DNA from: Prauserella endophytica
GTDB lineage: Bacteria; Actinomycetota; Actinomycetes; Mycobacteriales; Pseudonocardiaceae
Reading direction: 5' to 3'
Assembly: GCF_005146945.1 (NCBI RefSeq)
Contig: NZ_SWMS01000013.1
Coordinates: 62,001-126,000, forward strand
Length of the DNA stretch: 64,000 nt
The stretch's first letter is position 1. Each line of letters begins with the position of its first letter. This document shows positions 57,016-64,000 of this stretch, piece by piece. The notes beneath the pieces were generated by a model. That model did no database searches. It was not told the origin of the DNA and saw nothing but the letters and a program-made list of their open reading frames with translations. A program made the position numbers and the translations under genes.

Positions 57016-60000
57016 GTGAGCACGCTGCAGTTCAAGCGGTCGCCACGGCTTGCTGCTCCCCGCCCGCCGGGCGGCGAGGTCCATCTGGAGCCGCCGCCCG
57101 AGGTCCCGAGGACCATCCCCGGCAACATCATCATGAAGATCCTGCCGGTGGTGATGGTCGTGGCCATGCTCGGCATGGTCGTCTTCATGTTCACGGCGGG
57201 CGGCGCGGCCGCGCGCAGCCCGTTCTTCCTGATGATGCCGCTCATGATGATGATGTCGATGGTCGGCATGTTCGCCGGTGGCGGCCGCGGCGGTCAGCAG
57301 AAGAAGGCCGAGATGAACGAGGACCGCAAGGACTACCTGCGGTACCTCGGCCAGATGCGCGACCGCGCCCGCGAGGCGATGATCGACCAGCGCGCATCTC
57401 TGGAATGGGTGCACCCCGACCCGCAGAGCCTGTGGTCGATGGCGTCGAGCCGCCGCATGTGGGAGCGCAGGCAGAGCGACCAGGACTTCCTGCACCTGCG
57501 CGTCGGCCGCAGCTCGCACCGCCTTGCGACGAGACTGGTGCCGCCGCAGACCGGGCCCGTCGACGAGCTGGAGCCGATCGCGACGCTGGCGCTGCGCCGG
57601 TTCGTGCGTGCGCACTCGATCGTCCCCGACCTGCCCACCCAGATCACCCTTCGCGGCTTCGCCGCCGTCGGCATGCAGGGCGACAAGGAGCTCACGCGTG
57701 GTCTCACCCGCGCGATGCTCGCCCAGCTGGTCACGTTCCACAGCCCCGACGACGTGCTGATCGGCGTCGCGACCGCCGGCAGGGCGAAGGAAGAGTGGGA
57801 GTGGGCCAAGTGGCTGCCCCACGTGCAGCACCCCACCCTGTCCGACGGCATCGGCCAGATGCGCATGATGGCGGGCTCGCTCGCGCAGATCGAACAGTGG
57901 CTCGACGAGGAGCTGCGCGAGCGCCAGCGGTTCTCCCGCAACGCGACGCCGCCGCCCGACCAGCCGCACGTCGTGATCATCATCGACGACGCCGACGTCA
58001 CCGGCGAGGAGCAGATCCTGCTCGAGGAGGGTCTGGTCGGCGTCACGCTCATCGACCTCTCCGACTCGATCGGCAACCTCGCCGCCCGCCGCGGGCTGCG
58101 CCTGGTGGTGGAGGAGGAGCGCCTCGGTGCGCGCAGCGCGGGCGGTGTCGAGTGGTTCGGCCGCCCCGACACGCTCAGCCTCGTCGAGGTCGAGGCGCTG
58201 GCCCGCAAGATCTCGCCGTACCGGATGGGCTCCGCCGCCGCCGACGACAGCGAGGAACAGCCGCTGCTGTCCAACCCGTCGCTGCTCGAACTGCTCGGCA
58301 TCCCCGGCGACCCGATGACGTTCGACGTGCAGCAGGCGTGGCGGCCGAGGCCCGTGCGCGACCGCTACCGCGTGCCGTTCGGCGTCGGCGAGTACGGCCA
58401 GCCGGTCGAGCTGGACATCAAGGAAGCGGCGATGGAGGGCATGGGCCCGCACGGCCTGTGCATCGGCGCGACCGGTTCCGGCAAGTCGGAGTTCCTGCGC
58501 ACGCTCGTGCTCGGCATGCTCGCCACCCACTCGTCGACGACGCTCAACTTCGTCCTCGTCGACTTCAAGGGTGGTGCGACGTTCCTCGGTCTGGACAAGG
58601 CGCCGCACGTCTCCGCGGTGATCACGAACCTCGCCGACGAGGTCACGCTGGTCGACCGCATGAAGGACGCGCTCGCCGGTGAGATGAACCGGCGACAGGA
58701 GGCGCTCAAGAACGGCGGCAACTTCAAGAACGTGTGGGAGTACGAGAAGGCACGCGAGAACGGCGCCGACCTCGACCCGCTGCCCGCGCTGTTCATCGTC
58801 GTCGACGAGTTCTCCGAGCTGCTGTCGGCGAAGCCGGACTTCATCGACCTGTTCGTCGCGATCGGCCGTCTCGGCCGTTCGCTGCAGATGCACATGCTGC
58901 TCGCCTCCCAGCGACTGGAGGAGGGCAAGCTGCGCGGTCTGGACTCCCACCTGTCGTACCGGATCGGTCTGAAGACCTTCTCGGCCGCGGAATCCCGCGC
59001 CGCGATCGGTGTGCCCGACGCGTTCGAGCTGCCGTCCGTGCCCGGTGGTGGCTACCTCAAGTACGACACGTCAACGCTCGTGCGCTTCAAGGCCTCCTAT
59101 GTGTCCGGTCCGTACCGGCCGGCAGGCATCAAGGCCGCGGCGCCTGGCGCCAAGGTCGTGCGCGCCGACAAGCGACCGCAGCTGTTCGTGCCCGACTTCG
59201 TGGAGCTGCCGAAGGAGCCGGAACCCGTTCCCGAGGTCGTCGAGCAGCCGAAGCAGCCGGAGTCGGAGGAGGCCGTCGAGCCCAGCGAACTCGACGTGAT
59301 CATCTCGCGGCTGGTGGGCCAGGGCCCGCCCGCGCACGAGGTGTGGCTGCCGCCGCTGAAGGAGCCGAACTCGCTCGACACGCTCCTGCCGAACCTCAAC
59401 CCCACCGACGACAGGGGGCTCTCCCCGGTCGGGTTCTTCGGCAACGGCAGGCTCCAGGTGCCACTGGGCATTGTGGACCGTCCCTACGAACAGCGGCGTG
59501 ACCCGCTGTGGGCGGACTTCTCCGGTGGCGCGGGACATGGTGTGATCGTGGGCGGTCCGCAGTCGGGCAAGTCGACGATGCTGCGCACGCTGATCATGTC
59601 GATGGCGCTCACGCACACGCCGGAGGAGGCGCAGTTCTACTGCATCGACCTCGGTGGTGGCACCCTGGCCGGGCTCGCCGGCCTGCCCCACGTCGGTGGT
59701 GTAGCGGTCGCGCGCAGGGAGCCGGACAAGGCCCGTCGTATCGTCGCCGAGCTGACCACGCTGGCGAACGAGCGCGAGGCGCGGTTCGGTGCGCTGGGCG
59801 TCGACTCGATGAACGACTTCCGCAACCGCAAGCGGCGCGGGGAGATCACGGCCGAGCAGGACCCGTTCGGTGACGCGTTCCTGATCGTCGACGGCTGGCG
59901 CGCGCTGCGGGACGACTTCGACGAGCTGGAGCCGCAGATCACCAAGCTCGCCGTGCAGGGCCTCACCTACGGCATCCACGTGGTGATCTCGTCCAACCGC

Positions 60001-61029
60001 TGGGCGGACATCCGGCCCGCCATCAAGGACATGCTGGGCACCCGTTTCGAGCTGCGGCTCGGTGACCCGAGCGAGTCGGACATCGACCGGCGCGTCGCGG
60101 TGAACGTCCCGGCGGGCCGGCCGGGCCGTGGTCTCACGAGGGACAAACTGCACTTCCTCGGTGGCCTGCCGCGCATCGACGGCTCCAGCGACGACCAGGA
60201 CATGGGTGCCGGGGTGAACGATGCCGTCGCCAAGATCCGGTCGGCGTGGACGGGCAGGCTCGCGCCGCAGGTCCGCCTGCTGCCCGAGATGATCGGCTAC
60301 GACGAGTTGCTGCTCCAGGACAAGCACCGCGACTCCAAGCTCATCCCGATCGGTGTCAACGAGGACGAGCTCGCGCCGGTCTACCTGGACTTCAACGCCG
60401 ACCCGCACTTCCTGGCCTACGCGGACGGCGAGTCGGGCAAGACGAACCTGCTGCGGCAGATCGTGCGCGGCATCACAGATCGCTACACCAAGAAGGAAGC
60501 GGTCATCATCCTCGTCGACTACCGGCGCACCATGCTCGGTTTCGTCGAGGGCGACCAGCTGCTCGGCTACGCGGTCTCCGGCAACCAGCTGGAGGGCATG
60601 GTCAAGGAGGTCGCCGGTTCGATGGCCAAGCGCCTGCCCGGACCGGACGTCACCCCGCAGCAGCTGAAGGACCGCTCCTGGTGGACCGGCCCGGAGCTGT
60701 TCGTCGTCGTCGACGACTACGACCTGGTGGCCACGTCGACCAACAACCCGCTTCGACCGCTGTCGGAGTACCTGGCACAGGCCAAGGACGTCGGCCTGCA
60801 CATGGTCGTCGCCCGGCGCACGGGTGGCGCGGCGCGCACCGGTATGGACCCGATCATCGGCAAGCTCAAGGAGCTGGCGATGCCGGGCATCGTGATGAAC
60901 GGGTCCAAGGACGAGGGCCAGCTCCTCGGCAACGTCAAGCCGAGCCAGATGCCGCCGGGCCGCGGTGTGTTCGTCAGCCGCAAGGTCGGCAAGCAGCTCA
61001 TGCACGTGTCATGGATCCAGCCGGAGTGA
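57016..61029 (+). CDS. eccC: Type VII secretion ATPase EccC
   Basis: FtsK/SpoIIIE-type motor and substrate receptor of the ESX system; a single 1337-residue chain. Start GTG 57016 with GAGGGGTC upstream. Two N-terminal helices (about 42-61 and 69-87, the second very Met rich) precede three ATPase domains, with Walker A at GATGSGKS (484-491), GGPQSGKS (846-853) and ADGESGKT (1136-1143). Walker B of the first is VVDE (595-598); the second has Asp without the following Glu (LIVDGW), as is usual for degenerate EccC domains. The open frame extends far upstream antisense to eccD, but that part is not coding. Confidence 0.96.
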   Translation: MSTLQFKRSPRLAAPRPPGGEVHLEPPPEVPRTIPGNIIMKILPVVMVVAMLGMVVFMFTAGGAAARSPFFLMMPLMMMMSMVGMFAGGGRGGQQKKAEMNEDRKDYLRYLGQMRDRAREAMIDQRASLEWVHPDPQSLWSMASSRRMWERRQSDQDFLHLRVGRSSHRLATRLVPPQTGPVDELEPIATLALRRFVRAHSIVPDLPTQITLRGFAAVGMQGDKELTRGLTRAMLAQLVTFHSPDDVLIGVATAGRAKEEWEWAKWLPHVQHPTLSDGIGQMRMMAGSLAQIEQWLDEELRERQRFSRNATPPPDQPHVVIIIDDADVTGEEQILLEEGLVGVTLIDLSDSIGNLAARRGLRLVVEEERLGARSAGGVEWFGRPDTLSLVEVEALARKISPYRMGSAAADDSEEQPLLSNPSLLELLGIPGDPMTFDVQQAWRPRPVRDRYRVPFGVGEYGQPVELDIKEAAMEGMGPHGLCIGATGSGKSEFLRTLVLGMLATHSSTTLNFVLVDFKGGATFLGLDKAPHVSAVITNLADEVTLVDRMKDALAGEMNRRQEALKNGGNFKNVWEYEKARENGADLDPLPALFIVVDEFSELLSAKPDFIDLFVAIGRLGRSLQMHMLLASQRLEEGKLRGLDSHLSYRIGLKTFSAAESRAAIGVPDAFELPSVPGGGYLKYDTSTLVRFKASYVSGPYRPAGIKAAAPGAKVVRADKRPQLFVPDFVELPKEPEPVPEVVEQPKQPESEEAVEPSELDVIISRLVGQGPPAHEVWLPPLKEPNSLDTLLPNLNPTDDRGLSPVGFFGNGRLQVPLGIVDRPYEQRRDPLWADFSGGAGHGVIVGGPQSGKSTMLRTLIMSMALTHTPEEAQFYCIDLGGGTLAGLAGLPHVGGVAVARREPDKARRIVAELTTLANEREARFGALGVDSMNDFRNRKRRGEITAEQDPFGDAFLIVDGWRALRDDFDELEPQITKLAVQGLTYGIHVVISSNRWADIRPAIKDMLGTRFELRLGDPSESDIDRRVAVNVPAGRPGRGLTRDKLHFLGGLPRIDGSSDDQDMGAGVNDAVAKIRSAWTGRLAPQVRLLPEMIGYDELLLQDKHRDSKLIPIGVNEDELAPVYLDFNADPHFLAYADGESGKTNLLRQIVRGITDRYTKKEAVIILVDYRRTMLGFVEGDQLLGYAVSGNQLEGMVKEVAGSMAKRLPGPDVTPQQLKDRSWWTGPELFVVVDDYDLVATSTNNPLRPLSEYLAQAKDVGLHMVVARRTGGAARTGMDPIIGKLKELAMPGIVMNGSKDEGQLLGNVKPSQMPPGRGVFVSRKVGKQLMHVSWIQPE

Positions 61030-61282
61030 CGCCGAGGCGGCGCGTCGCCGCGCGCTGCCGGCGCGGGACACCCGCGTACGGGCGTGCGGCCTCGCGTCCA
61101 GCGAGAACCGCGCCCCCGTACGCGCCGCCCGCCGCCACGCGAAGCGTCCACCTCGGCGCCACTCGGTGGCTGCCGTCGCGATTGACGCTGCGGGCGTTGA
61201 CACGAGTGACACTGCGCGGGCGCCGTTCTCGCCGGTCTGACAGAGTGGCGCCCGTAGTGTCGGCGACGGGCGGGAGCGGCTG

Positions 61283-63172
61283 GTGACCTTACGGGTGGCG
61301 GTGGACTTCGGGACATCGAGCACCTGTGTCGTCGCCTCGGTGAACGGTCGCGAGCCGCAGGTCGTCGTGGTGGACGGGCAGCCGCTCATGTCGTCGGCCG
61401 TCTACGCCGCACAGGACGGCACGCTGTTCGTGGGACAGGAGGCCGAACGGCAGGCCGCCGTCGACCCCTCCCGCTTCGAGCCCAACCCCAAACGCCGCAT
61501 CGACGAGGGTGAGCTGCTGCTCGGCGACTCGGTGCTGCGCGTCACCGATGTGGTTCACGCGGTGCTCGCGCGCGCGGTCGGCGAGGCCCGCAGGCTCGCG
61601 GGCGGCGCCGAGGTGAACCTGCTGGTGCTCACCCATCCCGCCGACTGGGGCGCCGTGCGCACGCGGCTGCTGCGGCAGGCGGCGGGTCAGCTCGCGCGCG
61701 AGGTCGCGCTGGTGCCGGAGCCGGTCGCGGCGGCGGTGTTCCACGCGGCCACGTTCACGCCGTCCACCGCGAGCCAGGAACGAACCGTCGAGTTCAGCGG
61801 CAAGCCCGGCGACGCGCTCGCGGTGCTGGACCTCGGCGGCGGCACCATCGACGCCAGCGTGGTGCGCAGGGCGCCGCAGGGCAGCAGGCGCGGTGGCTTC
61901 GAGGTGCTGGCCACCCGCGGTGACCCGAGCTTCGGCGGCGCCGACATCGACCAGTCGCTGCTCGAACACGTCGGCTCATTGGTGTCGGGAGCCGACCCGA
62001 AGGCGTGGGAGCAGCTCGTCCAGGGCCGCGAACTCGTCGACCGCCGCCGCCGTCGCGTGCTCCGCCAGGACATCCGGGGAGCGAAGGAGACGCTGTCCCG
62101 GCACGCCTACACCGACGTGCCGATGCCGCCGCCGTTCGCCGACGCGCACGTGACGCGCGAGGACCTCGAACGGCTCGTGGCCGCGCCGCTCGGCAGGGCC
62201 GTGGAGCTGACCAGCGCGACGATCGAGGCGGCGGGACTGCGGCCCAAGCAGCTCACCGCGATCTTCCTCGTCGGGGGGTCGAGCCGGATCCCGATGGTGT
62301 CGCGGCTCGTGCACGAGCGCACCGGGGTGGTTCCGACCACCCTGGACCAGCCGGAGACAGTCGTCGCCCGTGGCGCGCTGCGGGCCGTGCAGGTGATCCC
62401 CGACCGCACCGGCGCGCTGCCCGGGTCGGCGCAGGCCCGGCAGGGCGCGCCGGTTCCCGAGCACGAGCAGCGCACCAAGGTCGTGGCCACACCCGGCTTC
62501 GGTGGGCGGCAGGCCCGGCCCGTGGCCGGCGTGCCCCGCCTGCCGCGGCCGCCTTCGGCGAACCCGGCCGGACGACCGTCTCCGCCGAGGGGACACCAGG
62601 GGCTCGTGCCGCCGGCCACGCCCGCGCAGGCGGCTCCCCGCGGCCGCAAACGGCTGCCGTGGCTGCTCGGTGGTGCCCTCGCGCTGGTGGCCGCCACGGT
62701 CGCGGTGCTGCTGACCGCGCTCAGCGGCGAGGACGAGCCCGAGGGGCGCACCTTCGCGCAGTACTCCTACACGTTCACCGCGCCGCCGGGCTGGACGCAG
62801 ACCGGCGACAACGTCGCCGACCGGCAGGTGGTCGTGAAACCAAGCGACGCGCAGCAGCGCGACGACCTCGTGGTGGTGCAGGAGTTCGTGCTGTCCTACG
62901 ACGGCGGAGCCGAACGCGACCGCCTGGCCGGTGTGCTGCGCGACGCGGCGAACAGCGAGTCCGACCGCTACGGCGGTTTCCAGGACCACCACGAGTTCGC
63001 CGGCCGCGACACCATCCACTACGTGGAGACCAAGCCCGCGGCCAAGGTCAACTGGTACGTGCTGGCACAGGGCACCGCGCAGGTCAGTGTCGGCTGCCAG
63101 GAGGCGGACGACCCGGAGCGTGTGCGCGTCGCGTGCGAGCAGATCGTGCGCACCCTCGAGATCACCAACTGA
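61283..63172 (+). CDS. Hsp70-like type VII secretion-associated membrane protein
   Basis: A 629-residue protein joining an Hsp70/actin-like ATPase domain (about 1-375) to a Pro/Arg-rich linker, one membrane helix (about 458-480) and an outer domain of about 140 residues. ATPase motifs are VAVDFGTSSTCVV, LAVLDLGGGTIDASVV and FLVGGSSRIPMVSRL. The outer domain (YSYTFTAPPGWTQTGD) matches the layout of the C-terminal domain of the Rv3446c family that lies next to eccC in ESX-4 loci. GTG start at 61283. The role is unknown; it may couple chaperone-like ATPase activity to secretion. It begins 253 bases after eccC. Confidence 0.88.
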   Translation: MTLRVAVDFGTSSTCVVASVNGREPQVVVVDGQPLMSSAVYAAQDGTLFVGQEAERQAAVDPSRFEPNPKRRIDEGELLLGDSVLRVTDVVHAVLARAVGEARRLAGGAEVNLLVLTHPADWGAVRTRLLRQAAGQLAREVALVPEPVAAAVFHAATFTPSTASQERTVEFSGKPGDALAVLDLGGGTIDASVVRRAPQGSRRGGFEVLATRGDPSFGGADIDQSLLEHVGSLVSGADPKAWEQLVQGRELVDRRRRRVLRQDIRGAKETLSRHAYTDVPMPPPFADAHVTREDLERLVAAPLGRAVELTSATIEAAGLRPKQLTAIFLVGGSSRIPMVSRLVHERTGVVPTTLDQPETVVARGALRAVQVIPDRTGALPGSAQARQGAPVPEHEQRTKVVATPGFGGRQARPVAGVPRLPRPPSANPAGRPSPPRGHQGLVPPATPAQAAPRGRKRLPWLLGGALALVAATVAVLLTALSGEDEPEGRTFAQYSYTFTAPPGWTQTGDNVADRQVVVKPSDAQQRDDLVVVQEFVLSYDGGAERDRLAGVLRDAANSESDRYGGFQDHHEFAGRDTIHYVETKPAAKVNWYVLAQGTAQVSVGCQEADDPERVRVACEQIVRTLEITN

Positions 63173-63489
63173 GGCCGCGTTCCCGTTAGCTCGGGCGAGT
63201 GATTAACGGCGCCCCGAATTAGCGCAAGCGAATGCGAGAGGCGCGATTCCCGGCTGTCGGGCGTTCGGCGAAACCGTTGGGGCACAGGGTATTTCCGGGA
63301 CCGTTCGCGCAGGTCGGACCCGGTGTTCACCTCCTGGTTCCACTCCGGTTCCGAAGTGGAGCGTTCACGCTAGCAACTACTTGGGGACTTGCCGCGACAA
63401 CGGGGAACCGAACATGGCAATGTCTCCGTCGTAGAGCCAGTACGAACAAACGAGTACAGGCGAACCACGAACGAAGGGGGTCACCTCCG
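63173..63489. other. Upstream region of the WXG100 pair
   Basis: 317 bases without a supported gene. It has a small hairpin CCGTTA/TAACGG (63183-63209) after the preceding stop and a second one, TCCACT/AGTGGA, near 63340-63361. The WXG100 pair probably has its own promoter here, but no -35/-10 pair is convincing. Confidence 0.5.
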
Positions 63490-63807
63490 ATGGCAGGCGG
63501 TTTCACCGGGACACCGGAGCAGTTCCAGCAGGCGTACCAGGACGTCGACCAGATCAAGGCGTCGATGGACCAGAACCTGAACACGCTCCGCAACAACATC
63601 GAGGCCACGCAGGCCGGCTGGCAGGGCGAGGCCGCGAAGGCCTTCAACAACGTGATGGCGGCCTTCGACGAGAAGACCCGGAAGCTGAACGAGGCGCTCG
63701 GCAACATCGGTGAGCTGCTCCAGCAGTCCGGTGTCAAGTACCAGCAGGCGGAAGAGGAGCAGAACTCCGCCATCAGCAGCATCGGCAACACCCTCGGCGG
63801 CCTCTGA
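63490..63807 (+). CDS. WXG100-family ESX protein (EsxU/T-like)
   Basis: Small secreted helical-hairpin protein of the WXG100 family, 105 residues. The turn Trp-Gln-Gly is at 44-46 and the export signal Tyr-x-x-x-Glu (YQQAE, 84-88) follows the second helix. It pairs with the next gene product as a heterodimer. ATG 63490; a longer in-frame codon at 63232 is unsupported. In ESX-4 loci this position is taken by esxU and esxT. Confidence 0.92.
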   Translation: MAGGFTGTPEQFQQAYQDVDQIKASMDQNLNTLRNNIEATQAGWQGEAAKAFNNVMAAFDEKTRKLNEALGNIGELLQQSGVKYQQAEEEQNSAISSIGNTLGGL

Positions 63808-63861
63808 GCCGCGTAGCGCGCCCACTCGAACTTCCAGACCTACCACTCAACGGAGGCAAAA

Positions 63862-64000
63862 ATGCCGAACGGCATCGTTGTTGATTACGCGACCATCCAC
63901 CAGGCTGCCGACGACTGCAACAAGACCGGTGGCGAGCTCGACGCTCTGTTCGAGGACCTCAAGGCCCGCCTCGCCCCGCTGGTCGACAGCTGGTCCGGTG
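63862..64000 (+). CDS. Second WXG100-family ESX protein, 5' part
   Basis: Partial gene cut by the end of the window. The first 46 residues, beginning MPNGIVVDYATIHQAADDCN, form the first helix and reach the Trp-Ser-Gly turn (44-46). CGGAGG precedes the ATG. Partner of the preceding WXG100 protein. Confidence 0.9.
   Translation, partial: MPNGIVVDYATIHQAADDCNKTGGELDALFEDLKARLAPLVDSWSG

Overview
The window is high-GC actinobacterial chromosome and reads as a core locus, not an island. Gene order, codon use, an L17 with a long acidic tail, zinc-type S14, a YrbE/Mce lipid-import operon with Mas proteins, and an ESX-4-type type VII secretion locus beside truA all point to Mycobacteriales/Pseudonocardiales. 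A member of the Pseudonocardiaceae (Saccharomonospora, Prauserella or Amycolatopsis-like) is my best guess, made from recall and not from a database search. I see no rRNA, tRNA, CRISPR array, transposase or prophage gene.

Layout. 1-2.8 kb: the end of rplA, a leftward membrane protein gene, and rplJ-rplL with an L10-type leader. 3.0-14.6 kb: one rightward Mce operon, made of an Mkl/MlaF ATPase, two YrbE/MlaE permeases, six MlaD-domain Mce proteins (the fifth a lipoprotein) and two Mce-associated proteins. 15.2-22.7 kb: rpoB and rpoC, both apparently starting at TTG. 22.9-25.7 kb: a leftward four-gene unit (YbaB-like, EspC-like, WXG-containing 380-aa protein, membrane protein) that looks like a type VII secretion substrate module placed away from the secretion core. 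26.1-30.5 kb: str operon rpsL-rpsG-fusA-tuf. 30.8-40.5 kb: S10 and spc operons rpsJ to rplO. 40.6-43.3/44.1 kb: a LysE exporter, then secY-adk-map. 44.4-49.4 kb: infA-rpmJ-rpsM-(new small ORF)-rpsK-rpsD-rpoA-rplQ-truA. 49.5-64.0 kb: the ESX-4-type locus with an uncharacterised gene, eccE, eccB, mycP, eccD, eccC, an Hsp70/Rv3446c-like membrane protein and two WXG100 genes, the last cut by the window end.

How it works together. The ribosomal, RNA polymerase, translation factor and secY genes are the growth-linked core. They are mostly tightly coupled by ATGA, GTGA or TGATG overlaps. The Mce operon encodes a complete envelope lipid importer including its ATPase. The ESX locus encodes the membrane complex (EccB, C, D, E), the mycosin protease and the WXG100 pair, and the remote 22.9-25.7 kb unit may supply further substrates.

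Most distinctive observations: a four-copy intergenic palindrome family with perfectly complementary outer arms, mostly at convergent gene ends; a shared leader structure before the str and S10 operons; a probable CTG start for truA; an undescribed 62-codon ORF coupled between rpsM and rpsK; the ESX substrate-like module; and an eccE plus companion gene in an ESX-4-type locus.
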